Assembly (NCBI RefSeq): GCF_013282155.1
Contig: NZ_BLWI01000012.1
Location: 310,001-374,000, forward strand
Source: Sulfitobacter sp. HGT1
GTDB lineage: Bacteria; Pseudomonadota; Alphaproteobacteria; Rhodobacterales; Rhodobacteraceae
Direction: 5' to 3'
DNA: 64,000 bases
A model generated the notes under the pieces. That model saw nothing but the letters and a program-made list of their open reading frames with translations. It did no database searches and was not told the DNA's origin. The translations under genes and the position numbers were made by a program. Shown here piece after piece: positions 47,674-56,344 of this stretch. Each line of letters begins with the position of its first letter. Within the stretch, counting starts at the first letter, position 1.

Positions 47674-49143
47674 TCAGACCAATCCGGCACAATCCAAAAG
47701 CGCTGCAACATCCAGATGTTGCTCCATATGTTCGGCAAGCTGGTCCAGCGTATCCTCGACCGTTTGGCTATAGGATACCGGGGCCGCGACCAGCCCGAAC
47801 TGCGCCAGCCACGCCGCCCTGAACCCGTCGTTGGAAAACAACCCGTGCAGATAGGTGCCCGCGATTTTGCCATCTCGTGAAACGGCCCCATCCGGCACCC
47901 CGTCCTGTGCCGTGCCGATCCGGCTGAACGGGCGCTGGCAGTCGGGCCCTGTTGTTTGACCGATATGGATTTCATAGCCGTCGATCTGCGCCGCCGTGGC
48001 GCAATGCAGCGCGGCAACACGGGTCAGGGTTTTATCCGCTGCCATGCGGGTTTCGACATCGAGCAGACCCAGCCCCGCGTCTTGCCCCGCCGGCCCTTCC
48101 AGCCCGGCCGGATCATCCACAACCTTGCCGAGCATCTGATACCCGCCGCAAATCCCCAAGACATGCCCGCCGCGCCTGACATGGGCCAGCAGGTCGATAT
48201 CCCAGCCTTGCGACCGCAAAAATGCCAGATCGCCTCGGGTGGATTTGGTGCCCGGCAAGATCACCAGATCGGCATCAGCGGGCAGCGGGGTGCCCGGCGG
48301 GATCATGGTCAACCGCACCGACGGCTCTGCCGCCAAGGGGTCGAGATCATCAAAGTTGGAGATGCGCGACAGCATCGGGCAGACGATGTGAAACGCCCCA
48401 TCCGACCGCGCGCGGGCCAGATCGACGGCATCTTCTGCGGGCAGCAGATGCGCCCCGTAAAACCACGGCAGCACACCAAAGCCGGCCCAGCCGGTGCGCT
48501 GGATGATATCGTCGTATCCGTCATCGAACAGGCGCACGTCGCCGCGGAATTTGTTGATCAGGAAGCCCGCGATCATGGCGGCGTCATCGGGGTCTATCAC
48601 CGATTTGGTGCCAACGATCTGGGCGATCACTCCGCCCCGATCAATGTCGCCCGCCAGGATCACCGGCACATTGGCCGCACGGGCAAAGCCCATATTCGCG
48701 ATGTCGCCCTTGCGCAGGTTTGTCTCGGCCGGGCTGCCCGCCCCTTCGACGATGATCAGGTCAGCGGTTTTCGCAAGGATGCCAAAGCTTTCCATCACCG
48801 GTTTCAGCAACACGCCACGGGCACCGCCGAAATCGCGCGCCTCAAGCCGGCTTTGGGCACGGCCCTGAATGACCACTTGCGATCCGGTGTCGGTTTCCGG
48901 CTTGAGCAAGACCGGGTTCATATGCACCGACAGCTCGCGCCCCGACGCCATGGCCTGCAAAGCCTGGGCGCGGCCAATTTCCCCGCCATCAGCAGTGACG
49001 GCGGCGTTGTTCGACATGTTTTGCGGCTTGAATGGGGCCACCGATATGCCGCGCCGGAAAGCCGCGCGACACAGCCCCGCGACCAGCATTGATTTACCCA
49101 CGTTAGAGCCTGTGCCCTGTATCATGATGGCGCGTGTGGGCAT
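47674..49143 (-). CDS. cobQ: Adenosylcobyric acid synthase (glutamine-hydrolysing)
   Basis: CobQ amidates four side-chain carboxylates of adenosylcobyrinate a,c-diamide in late cobalamin synthesis, using glutamine and ATP. The 489-residue protein shows the ATP motif [19 protein letters not shown], the substrate segment [32 protein letters not shown], and a class I glutamine amidotransferase domain with nucleophile cysteine in [11 protein letters not shown] and [13 protein letters not shown] precedes the ATG. It stands without other cob genes; bioY follows on the same strand. Confidence 0.96.
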   Translation of the reverse strand: MPTRAIMIQGTGSNVGKSMLVAGLCRAAFRRGISVAPFKPQNMSNNAAVTADGGEIGRAQALQAMASGRELSVHMNPVLLKPETDTGSQVVIQGRAQSRLEARDFGGARGVLLKPVMESFGILAKTADLIIVEGAGSPAETNLRKGDIANMGFARAANVPVILAGDIDRGGVIAQIVGTKSVIDPDDAAMIAGFLINKFRGDVRLFDDGYDDIIQRTGWAGFGVLPWFYGAHLLPAEDAVDLARARSDGAFHIVCPMLSRISNFDDLDPLAAEPSVRLTMIPPGTPLPADADLVILPGTKSTRGDLAFLRSQGWDIDLLAHVRRGGHVLGICGGYQMLGKVVDDPAGLEGPAGQDAGLGLLDVETRMAADKTLTRVAALHCATAAQIDGYEIHIGQTTGPDCQRPFSRIGTAQDGVPDGAVSRDGKIAGTYLHGLFSNDGFRAAWLAQFGLVAAPVSYSQTVEDTLDQLAEHMEQHLDVAALLDCAGLV

Positions 49144-49211
49144 GACGGGTCCTTGACATATGGCTGCGTCGATGTCGTGTCAGCCGCCAGCCCCGGCGTC
49201 AAGCCTGCGGG

Positions 49212-50201
49212 TTATTGCGGGGCCAGTTCGGCGATCAATGACTGCCACCGTGCATTGAAAACGGATTCAAGGTGATCGCAAGACGACGCGGGCTTGGGCA
49301 GTGTCGCCAGATCAAGCCGGGTCAATGTCTGTATTTCCATCTGCCAGCCTTCTACCGTGGGGGTTTCAGCGATATGCGCCCCGTATGCGACGTGATCGGA
49401 CAGTCCGTCGATCCCGCTGACCACCAATTGCCGCCCCGCTGCCAATGCTTCGATTGCAACGAGTCCGTAGGATTCCCAGAGGGAGGGCATGACAACCGCA
49501 TCGACCGATGCGATGGCGTGTACCGGATTTTTCGCCCATCCCATGAATTTGATCCGCTCATCCGTCCCTGCAAGTTCACGCAGGGCGGGTTCTTCCGGCC
49601 CTTCGCCATAGATATACAGGCTCAAGCCGGGGTTAATCGTCTGGCGAAACGCACGGATAAAGGTGTCGAACCCCTTTTGACGGTCCAGCCGTCCGATCAC
49701 ACCAATGACCCGCACCCGGTTGCGCGGTGGAGAAATCTTGCGAAACGCCGACAGATCGACACAAGACTGGATCACAACCAACTTGCGCTTGGGCACTGCT
49801 CTGGTGTGGACCAACCATGCACCTTGCGCGTGACTGACGACAACAAGCTTGTTGAACAACTGGTACGAGACCCGCAACAATGCCGAAAACCGCCGCGGGT
49901 GGTTGACGTTATGCTTGCCAAAACCGCAAGTATAGCTGTGTTCAACATGAACCAGAGCTGTGATTGGATGGCTTAACCGCAAAGCCGTCAACATCGGCAG
50001 CGCGCGCCAGCTGATCGCCAGATGCGACACGATGATATCGGCCTTGATCTGGCCGATCCACCGACTGTCACGTGACACGCAGCGCAGTTCATGGGTCGCA
50101 TTCCGGGACAGTGCAGGTGCGGATTTGATGTGCGCCAGTACGCGCATCACGCCACCGGCTGTCGTGTCGTCGATAAGATGGACGATCTTGGTTTGCTTCA
50201 C
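49212..50201 (-). CDS. Glycosyltransferase family 4 protein
   Basis: A 329-residue GT-B glycosyltransferase. The N-terminal acceptor domain begins KIVHLIDDTTAGGVMRVL. The C-terminal nucleotide-sugar domain shows IGVIGRLDRQKGFDTFIRAF, the E-x7-E-like element PSLWESYGLVAIEALAAG and a final helix. It probably builds a surface polysaccharide; the donor is unknown. GDP-colitose or GDP-mannose from the genes at 40888-45645 would be natural guesses, but nothing links them directly. The start is GTG at 50201, overlapping the TGA of a short upstream frame as GTGA. No clear independent ribosome site is seen. Confidence 0.85.
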   Translation of the reverse strand: MKQTKIVHLIDDTTAGGVMRVLAHIKSAPALSRNATHELRCVSRDSRWIGQIKADIIVSHLAISWRALPMLTALRLSHPITALVHVEHSYTCGFGKHNVNHPRRFSALLRVSYQLFNKLVVVSHAQGAWLVHTRAVPKRKLVVIQSCVDLSAFRKISPPRNRVRVIGVIGRLDRQKGFDTFIRAFRQTINPGLSLYIYGEGPEEPALRELAGTDERIKFMGWAKNPVHAIASVDAVVMPSLWESYGLVAIEALAAGRQLVVSGIDGLSDHVAYGAHIAETPTVEGWQMEIQTLTRLDLATLPKPASSCDHLESVFNARWQSLIAELAPQ

Positions 50202-50353
50202 AGAATCGCCCCCCGCGCCACCGAAATATCGATGTTGCGTGGACCAGCAAGACCGCAGTTCGCCTGACGCAGCACGCAGACGTGCCCACGCGCGGCCTGA
50301 CCGAGCAATGCTGAAACATTGAAAGCAGGAACAGCAGTCGAAGCACGTATCAT
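50198..50353 (-). CDS. Possible 51-residue protein coupled to the glycosyltransferase
   Basis: A short frame starting ATG at 50353 (MIRASTAVPAFNVSALLG) and ending with a TGA that overlaps the GTG of the glycosyltransferase gene. AAAGG lies 9 bases upstream of its ATG. The protein has two cysteines, a glycine/alanine-rich middle and a hydrophobic end (SVARGAIL). I recognise no family. It could be a real small protein, or a leader frame whose translation delivers ribosomes to the glycosyltransferase start, which lacks its own ribosome site. Confidence 0.45.
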   Translation of the reverse strand: MIRASTAVPAFNVSALLGQAARGHVCVLRQANCGLAGPRNIDISVARGAIL

Positions 50354-50380
50354 CGGAGAAACCTTTCAGGCAGATCAGGA

Positions 50381-50761
50381 TTAAGAGAATTGGCGCAGGG
50401 CCGCGAACCGGATGCCCAAGTGGGCGGAGGTTCTAATCGCCTGGGTGCGGCCAGACAGGATCGCACCAAGATCGGTCGAGAGAGTACCGATGTTGGTGCG
50501 ATGCCACGTCTGGAGGGACGCCAAACCGGTCAACCGTGTGCCTTTGACGACGACACGGATCAACCAATCAAAATTTTCGTAGCGGACCAGACCACGGTCA
50601 CAGCCGCCAGGCGCAACAAACGCCGTATTGCGGATGGGCATGTTCGACATGGCGCACAGCGGTTGCACCAGCAGGCGCGATGCCTTGGCTGTAACCTTTA
50701 AGACGCCAGGGGCGAAAAGGTTTTGCGCAATCCTTGAAGCTGTGTGTGCTTCTGCCAACAT
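50381..50761 (-). CDS. Hypothetical protein (126 residues)
   Basis: A frame of 126 codons with codon choice like the neighbouring genes (CGC, CTG, GGC and ATC are common). It starts MLAEAHTASRIAQNLFAP and has no membrane segment, signal peptide or motif I recognise. The ribosome site is weak (GGACCC). It precedes the 51-residue frame by 27 bases on the same strand, and a CTATCC-N4-GGATAG palindrome lies about 100 bases upstream, so it may be the first gene of a small regulated operon. A random open frame cannot be excluded. Confidence 0.42.
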   Translation of the reverse strand: MLAEAHTASRIAQNLFAPGVLKVTAKASRLLVQPLCAMSNMPIRNTAFVAPGGCDRGLVRYENFDWLIRVVVKGTRLTGLASLQTWHRTNIGTLSTDLGAILSGRTQAIRTSAHLGIRFAALRQFS

Positions 50762-50861
50762 GTGTAGGGTCCAATCAAATCTGTTAGACCCGTTTTAACC
50801 AACGCCCTGACGCATTTAACGGACGCCACAGGACAGGTCGCCAACACAATCGACTAGCGTT

Positions 50862-50877
50862 CTATCCGTTGGGATAG
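50862..50877. promoter_or_regulatory. Palindrome CTATCC-GTTG-GGATAG (site 1)
   Basis: A perfect 6-base inverted repeat with a 4-base spacer, about 100 bases before the 126-residue frame. It matches sites at 54242-54269 and 55236-55253. The 277-base gap (50762-51038) otherwise shows nothing I can name. Confidence 0.65.
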
Positions 50878-51038
50878 GGGGACTGATACATAGGTAGGTT
50901 GGACCGTCAAAAATTGGCTCACCGATCCGGCGTTAAACCCTATCGCTCAGGACGGTTTTGCAATGTTGTCAGACACCTAAAGCCCCTTTCACGCATGGCA
51001 AAGCTGGTCGCATGTTCGGGAAAATTGCACTGTAAAAA

Positions 51039-53609
51039 TTAGCGCCCCGCCACATCCCTGGGCGTGTCGCGCCGGTCAGCGCGCAGCATGGGTTGGGTAT
51101 TGGCCCAGACAGCTGCAAGCCGCGCGATCATTTTGCGCAGACGCGCCGGATCGTTTGCTTTCGCAGCGTTTTCGATCTCGACGAGCGCCGCCCGCATTTC
51201 CACCGCGCCCAAAGCCGCCGAGGATCCGGCCAAGCGGTGCGCCAGCTGCGCTGTCTCATCGAGGGTCCCGACCATTGGACCCGACAAAGCAGCAATCGCA
51301 TCTGCGATCTCGGTTTCATAACGGTCAAGCACGGACGCCATCCGTTCAAGGCCCAGTGTCTCGCGCAAATCAGCCAGATTCTGCGTCGCGACAGCCGACG
51401 TTGCGGCCTCGACTGACTGGGGTTTTATGTCGTCACCTTGGAAATGACGGGTGACCAGATGCAACAGGTGTTCGCGGACCAGAGGTTTGGTAAGGATATC
51501 GTTCATCCCGTCGGACAGGAATGCCTCTTGTTCTTCGGCCATGGCGTTTGCGGTCAGTGCCACAATGGCGGTCTTGGCATTCACGCCGCCCCCGCTCCTG
51601 ATTGCACGGGTCGCACCGCGCCCGTCCAGGACCGGCATACTGATATCCATCAAGATCAGATCAAAGCGCGTGTCCTGAGCCGCTTCAAAAGCTTCCTGAC
51701 CATTATGCGCCTCGGTCACATCGTGGCCTGCGGCTGCCAACAGTTCACGCGCGACAAGGCGGTTAATCTCGTTATCTTCCACCAGCAAAATCTTGCGGCC
51801 ATTGGCCATCTGCAAATCGCGGCGTTTTTTGGCGTGGTCATCAGTGGCTTCGATCGGAACGATGGGAAAGCGGATACTGAAAGAACTGCCTTCACCAAAG
51901 GTGCTCGCCACGTCGATATCGCCGCCCAACGCCTGAACAAACCGCTGCGCGATCCCCAGACCCAGCCCCGTGCCCCCCACATCGCGATCATAAGAGCTGT
52001 CGCCGGTCGTAAAGTCATTGAATATTTCGGCCTGCAGCTCTTCGGTCATGCCGATGCCCGTGTCTGACACAACGATCTGCAATTCCGGCGTGTTGTTCAA
52101 GTTGCCAATCACTTCGGCGTGGATAACGACCCGCCCGTCGCGGGTGAATTTGACTGCGTTGCCGATCACATTCATCAAGATAAGCTGGATGCGGTCGCGA
52201 TCTGCGCAAATCCAATTTGCGGGTGCCCCCACCCAGTCCCATTCCAATGTGGTGCCATTCGCCAAGGCAGCACCGCTTTGATTATCCACGATATCTTGTA
52301 ACAACATGCTGATGTTCATCGCCACAGGGCGCAATCGCAGCTTGCCCGCGTCATATTTCGTAATGTCCAGAACATCCGAAATATGGCTCATCAGAAGTTT
52401 GCCGGAGGTGTTCATATTCTTGATATAGCGGGCCTGTTTCGCGCTGAGCTTGGTGTCGCTCAGCAAGGTCAGATTGCCCATCAACCCGTTCAAGGGCGTG
52501 CGGATTTCATGGCTCATCGTGGCCAGAAAATCGGTCTTGGCTTTTTCACCGGCCATCGCCATGTCACGCGCCCTGACCAGTTCGCGCTCGGCCTCCACCT
52601 GAGTCGAGATATCGCGCAAGAAGGCGATGAATATCTCGCCCTCTTTGGTCGTCGCCGACTGGATTGCCAGTTCAACGGGGAACACATCGCCCGACGAGCG
52701 TTTGGCTTCGAGCTGGACACGGCCCTGGCCGACAACGCGTTTCTCACCGTACTTGCGCATGCGTTTCATACCCAGTTCATGCGCTTCGCGAAGATGATCT
52801 GGAACAATCAATGGGCCCAGTCCCTGACCGATCGCTTCTGTTGCGGGATACCCGAAAATCTGTTCGGCGGCTGCGTTGAAATCGAGAATTTTGCCTTGGG
52901 TGTCCACCACAATCACGGCGTCCAGCGCAGTGCTGGTTACGACATTCATACGCTCGCTTGCCTCGATCGCCTCGGCCCGGCGGCGAATATTGACGCGGTT
53001 CAGGAAATTCAGATACAGCGACAAAAGCAGCAAAGCGACCAGCAGAGCCGTAACACCAAAGGCCATCTGGCTTAGGGTGACCGCGACACTCCTGCGCCGC
53101 TCGTCTGAATCGCGCGCAAAGAAATCCAAGGCCGAATTCGACAGCCGGCGGACGCTCTGCCTGATGCCAGTGGCGCGTTCGCTTAGTTCCGGCAGGCGCG
53201 CGACCAGTTCCGCGTCATCTGCGTCGATGATCTCGACCGTTTGATCCAGAAAACGCTGAACAAGGGACAGATTGTTCGAGAAATCGAATTGCTTGCGCAG
53301 GTTGGCGTAGATCGACGACTGCTTGAGGGTTCGGATGCGGCTGTAAAAGATGTCGTATTCACGTCGAAGCGTTCTGATGTCAGCGGCGTCTTCCAAATTG
53401 ATCGTCGCCAGATGCAGCTTGAATTCAATGAACTCCACCTCGGCTTGTGCCAACGTCCACTGGACATTGTCCGAACTGTCAGAGCTCAAAAGCTTCAGGT
53501 CGCGCGTGACATTTGTGGAAAGATAGACAACCGATGCAACGCCGATCAGTCCCAGCAGCACGAAAAACGCTACTTTAAACCGCAAAGAAATCTTCGCAAA
53601 GCGTGACAT
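51039..53609 (-). CDS. Hybrid sensor histidine kinase (PAS-HisKA-HATPase-REC-Hpt)
   Basis: An 856-residue membrane sensor kinase. Two membrane segments (about 11-31 and 183-204) enclose a periplasmic helical domain of about 150 residues. A PAS domain follows (about 220-340), then HisKA with phospho-accepting H367 (FLATMSHEIRTPLNG), an HATPase domain (SDTGIGM, GGTGLGLGIAQRF), a receiver domain with D655 (LILMDISMPVLDG) and an Hpt domain with H791 (AQLAHRLAGSSAALG). This is a full internal phosphorelay needing an external response regulator. The ATG at 53609 (GGGAG 8 bases upstream) is preferred; ATG 53639 is possible. It is downstream of the periplasmic protein gene and is probably paired with the regulator at 54616. 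Confidence 0.92.
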   Translation of the reverse strand: MSRFAKISLRFKVAFFVLLGLIGVASVVYLSTNVTRDLKLLSSDSSDNVQWTLAQAEVEFIEFKLHLATINLEDAADIRTLRREYDIFYSRIRTLKQSSIYANLRKQFDFSNNLSLVQRFLDQTVEIIDADDAELVARLPELSERATGIRQSVRRLSNSALDFFARDSDERRRSVAVTLSQMAFGVTALLVALLLLSLYLNFLNRVNIRRRAEAIEASERMNVVTSTALDAVIVVDTQGKILDFNAAAEQIFGYPATEAIGQGLGPLIVPDHLREAHELGMKRMRKYGEKRVVGQGRVQLEAKRSSGDVFPVELAIQSATTKEGEIFIAFLRDISTQVEAERELVRARDMAMAGEKAKTDFLATMSHEIRTPLNGLMGNLTLLSDTKLSAKQARYIKNMNTSGKLLMSHISDVLDITKYDAGKLRLRPVAMNISMLLQDIVDNQSGAALANGTTLEWDWVGAPANWICADRDRIQLILMNVIGNAVKFTRDGRVVIHAEVIGNLNNTPELQIVVSDTGIGMTEELQAEIFNDFTTGDSSYDRDVGGTGLGLGIAQRFVQALGGDIDVASTFGEGSSFSIRFPIVPIEATDDHAKKRRDLQMANGRKILLVEDNEINRLVARELLAAAGHDVTEAHNGQEAFEAAQDTRFDLILMDISMPVLDGRGATRAIRSGGGVNAKTAIVALTANAMAEEQEAFLSDGMNDILTKPLVREHLLHLVTRHFQGDDIKPQSVEAATSAVATQNLADLRETLGLERMASVLDRYETEIADAIAALSGPMVGTLDETAQLAHRLAGSSAALGAVEMRAALVEIENAAKANDPARLRKMIARLAAVWANTQPMLRADRRDTPRDVAGR

Positions 53610-53663
53610 TGGCGAGGCTCCCGGCATCGGTTGCACCATACCGAGGTGCTCTCTCCTATATCC

Positions 53664-54170
53664 TTAGTCCAACGCTTCGATACGGTCGAGCTGCCAGATG
53701 CTGCGCGAATAGATCACTTCGCTGCGATATTCCTGATCCAGATCGTAAGGGTACACAATCCAAAGCGGGCCTTTGTCGCGGACGGACATAAGATCACCAT
53801 TCAGTCTGTAGGCAATAATCGGGCCACCCTCGACCGCATCAGAGGTAGGTATTTCAACGGCATAGTCATTGATCGCGGCGGCCCGCAGGTTTTCACCCTT
53901 GATGCCCAAGTGGTCGATCAGGACATTCAGCGGAACGCCCTGAAAAGATTGGGTGCCATCGGTCCAGATGGTCGACGTATCGATCACTGTATTGCCAAGC
54001 GCCTCCAGCATAGCCAGATCAAACTGGGCCACGCCGTCAGCATTTGTCACTTCGATGGCACCCGACACAGTCAACAAGACTTCACCCTGCGCTGCGCCAA
54101 GATCGTCTGCCCATACCGGCACATTGAAAATCGTTATAAAAAACAGGGCTTTCAAGAACGACGGCAGCAT
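53664..54170 (-). CDS. Periplasmic protein with molybdopterin-oxidoreductase-like fold
   Basis: A 168-residue exported protein resembling the oxidoreductase molybdopterin-binding domain (PF00174): LTVSGAIEV near the start, TIWTDGTQSFQGVPLNVLIDHLGI, AINDYAVEIP and GPLWIVYPYD. It contains no cysteine, so the Mo-ligand cysteine of true enzymes is absent, and it probably binds a ligand or contacts the kinase instead. A signal peptide is clear (cleavage near VWA|DD). The ATG at 54170 has AGGAAGAGG upstream; ATG 54194 gives a more basic N-terminus and is possible. The hybrid kinase gene follows on the same strand. Confidence 0.8.
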   Translation of the reverse strand: MLPSFLKALFFITIFNVPVWADDLGAAQGEVLLTVSGAIEVTNADGVAQFDLAMLEALGNTVIDTSTIWTDGTQSFQGVPLNVLIDHLGIKGENLRAAAINDYAVEIPTSDAVEGGPIIAYRLNGDLMSVRDKGPLWIVYPYDLDQEYRSEVIYSRSIWQLDRIEALD

Positions 54171-54241
54171 TAAAAGGATCCTCTTCCTGACCATGCGCGT
54201 TATCGCACGGCTTCACCACCCGCGCGAATGGGCAGAGGGAT

Positions 54242-54269
54242 ACGAACCTATCCTTTCGGATAGGTTCGT
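54242..54269. promoter_or_regulatory. 28-base palindrome with core CCTATCC-TTTC-GGATAGG (site 2)
   Basis: Twelve-base perfect arms, ACGAACCTATCC and GGATAGGTTCGT, around TTTC. It lies 72-99 bases before the start of the periplasmic-protein/kinase operon. No T-run follows on either strand, so an operator is more likely than a terminator. It lies in the 445-base divergent region (54171-54615), which holds no supported gene. Confidence 0.75.
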
Positions 54270-54513
54270 CCTTCAGGCAACCTGACGCAGGGGCGCGGTG
54301 CAGTTGCGCAGGAATTCGATCCGCTCTGCTTCCAACTCCGGGCGGTCCAGTGTGAAAGTTGGCGCGTGTCATCAGGGAAATCCCTGAGGGGCTCAGTTGT
54401 CCTCAGCCCGATGGATCGCTCTCATACGCTCAACTGAGCGGCGGCACAGCACGATGACGCTTTGGTTAACAGAACCCCACTAGGGGGCTGGGTTCAACCC
54501 GAAGGACGACAGA

Positions 54514-54520
54514 CCTATCC
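54514..54520. promoter_or_regulatory. Half-site CCTATCC upstream of the response regulator gene
   Basis: CCTATCCGAAA matches the left arm and spacer of site 3, but the right arm is degenerate (GAGGTG). It lies about 96-102 bases before the regulator start. Confidence 0.35.
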
Positions 54521-54615
54521 GAAAGAGGTGTTGGGCCTGCCACGAATGCGCCCTAGTTTTAGCGTGCAACAGTCGCAATCACCGTTTACGTGTATTATTA
54601 ACCAAGGAGACCGGA

Positions 54616-55230
54616 ATGCGCGTACTTATCGCTGACGACCATGACCTGCTTCGAGATACATTGGCGATGTTTCTTGAAGCGAAAGGGGACATCGTCGTCA
54701 GTCAGGCCGCTAATCTGAGCGAGGCGCACCAGCTTATCGAGACACAGGACCCATATGATCTGATTTTGCTGGATTTGAATATGCCAGGCATGAACGGTCT
54801 GGACGGTCTGCGCACCACAATTGCCATGAACGGTGGCCAGCGGGTCGCCCTGTTATCTGGCGAAGCCACTCGTGAAATCGCTGAACAAGCGCTAGAAGCA
54901 GGAGCCGCCGGATTTGTGCCCAAGACGCTTCCTGCCAAATCCATGATCAATGCGGTCAAGTTTATGGCCATGGGGGAACAATACGCGCCGATCGATTTCA
55001 TGACCGCAATCGAAGATACCCCAGACCACCCGCTGGCTGAAAAACTGTCGCCGCGCGAGTTGCAGGTGCTAAAAGGGCTGACGGAGGCGAAATCGAACAA
55101 GGAAATCGCCCGCGATCTTGATATTACAGAGCCCACCGTCAAGCTGCATATGAAGACGCTGTACCGCAAGGTCGGTGCCGCCAACCGCACCCAGGCCGCA
55201 TTGATCGCACGCGAATCGGGTTTGTTCTGA
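54616..55230 (+). CDS. NarL/LuxR-family response regulator
   Basis: A 204-residue two-domain regulator. The receiver has the acidic pair in LIADDHD, phospho-acceptor D53 (LLDLNMPGMNGLDG) and a lysine in VPKTLPAKS. The C-terminal LuxR helix-turn-helix is LSPRELQVLKGLTEAKSNKEIARDLDITEPTVKLHMKTLYRKV. AAGGAG lies 6 bases before the ATG. It is divergent from the hybrid kinase operon, the expected receiver of its Hpt phosphoryl group. The dimeric LuxR domain suits the CTATCC palindromes found around it. Confidence 0.94.
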   Translation: MRVLIADDHDLLRDTLAMFLEAKGDIVVSQAANLSEAHQLIETQDPYDLILLDLNMPGMNGLDGLRTTIAMNGGQRVALLSGEATREIAEQALEAGAAGFVPKTLPAKSMINAVKFMAMGEQYAPIDFMTAIEDTPDHPLAEKLSPRELQVLKGLTEAKSNKEIARDLDITEPTVKLHMKTLYRKVGAANRTQAALIARESGLF

Positions 55231-55235
55231 GACAG

Positions 55236-55253
55236 CCTATCCGAACGGATAGG
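55236..55253. promoter_or_regulatory. Palindrome CCTATCC-GAAC-GGATAGG (site 3)
   Basis: A perfect 7-base inverted repeat with a 4-base spacer, starting 6 bases after the response-regulator stop and 133-150 bases before the acetamidase start. It could also act as a weak transcript end, but there is no T-run. Confidence 0.7.
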
Positions 55254-55385
55254 GTCGCCGTCCAAATATCCATAGCGCCCCCCCTGCGCGAAGTGGCCGA
55301 GGATCAGACAGCGCCGGAAAACCCTTTACCGCAGCCGGCTCAGGCGTGACAGTCAGGTTCACACGCGCAACAAAAGGCCCCGATA

Positions 55386-56342
55386 ATGAACGATCATTCC
55401 CTGCCTGCCACCCCTGACACCGTCCATTGGGGGCGGTTCTGGTCAGATCATCCGCCGATTCTGACCATCGAAGACGGGGACCGGGTCACCATTCAGACGT
55501 TTTCGGGGCGCGCTGTCGTTTTGCCGCCCGAAGGGTCCGGCATGACGGTTGCACCGGAACATCGCGCGATACTGGCGGCAGATATCCAAGGGCAGGCGCA
55601 TTTGCTGACCGGCCCTGTCGCGATTGACGGGGCCCTGCCCGGTGACGTGTTGAAAATCACCATCGAAAAGATAGCACTTGGGGCCGATTGGGGTTTTAAT
55701 GTTGTGCGCCCCACGGCGGGCACCCTGCCCGGCGAATTTCCGGTCTCGACCGAAACGATCACGCATATTCCGATTGATCGGGCCAACAAAACAGCACGCC
55801 TGCCTTGGGGGGCGGTCTTGCCGCTGAACCCGTTCTTTGGCGTGATGGGCGTGGCACCACCCCCCGAATGGGGCGAGGTCACGTCGATCCAGCCACGTCT
55901 GCATGGCGGTAATATGGATTTGAAACTGCTGACCGAAGGGGCCACGCTCTATTTGCCCGTCCACGCCAAAGGCGCGTTGTTTTCGTGCGGCGACGGCCAT
56001 GGCTGCCAGGGCGACGGAGAGGTATGTATTACCGCATTAGAGACTGCTTTGACCGGCACATTCCGCTTTGAGGTGATGAAAGGGGCCGGTGCGCAGATGA
56101 CCCTGCCACGGGCGGAAACCGCGGAGGAGATTATCTCGATGGGGTTTCACGCCAGTCTGGATACGGCGCTGCAAATTGCCTTGCGTGAAATGATCGCGAT
56201 GATCTGCGAACGCACCCGCATCAGCGAAACACAAGCCTATCAGCTGTGTTCACTGGCTGCGGATTTTGCCGTGACCCAGTCGGTGAACCAGGAAAAGGGC
56301 GTACACGGACGCCTGCGCAAGTCGCTGCTGCAATTTCCCTAA
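55386..56342 (+). CDS. Acetamidase/formamidase family protein
   Basis: A 318-residue enzyme of the FmdA/AmdA family, which hydrolyses short amides such as formamide or acetamide to ammonia and the acid. Family features include PVAIDGALPGDVLKITI, an NPFFGVMGVAP segment, HGGNMDLKLLTEGATLYLPVHAKGALFSCGDGHGCQGDGEV and a late VNQEKGVHGRL. AAAGG precedes the ATG. It follows the response regulator, with palindrome site 3 between them, so it may be a regulon target. It ends 2 bases from the convergent hemN gene. Confidence 0.92.
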   Translation: MNDHSLPATPDTVHWGRFWSDHPPILTIEDGDRVTIQTFSGRAVVLPPEGSGMTVAPEHRAILAADIQGQAHLLTGPVAIDGALPGDVLKITIEKIALGADWGFNVVRPTAGTLPGEFPVSTETITHIPIDRANKTARLPWGAVLPLNPFFGVMGVAPPPEWGEVTSIQPRLHGGNMDLKLLTEGATLYLPVHAKGALFSCGDGHGCQGDGEVCITALETALTGTFRFEVMKGAGAQMTLPRAETAEEIISMGFHASLDTALQIALREMIAMICERTRISETQAYQLCSLAADFAVTQSVNQEKGVHGRLRKSLLQFP

Positions 56343-56344
56343 GA

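Noticed and set aside
50390..50701. Plus-strand 103-residue frame opposite the 126-residue hypothetical gene
   Set aside because: It is rich in Arg, Gln and Asp, as shadow frames are, and has no ribosome site. The minus-strand frame has codon use closer to that of its neighbours.
54082..54372. 96-residue minus-strand frame in the divergent kinase/regulator region
   Set aside because: It overlaps the start and signal peptide of the periplasmic protein in another frame, has unlikely composition, and covers the long palindrome.
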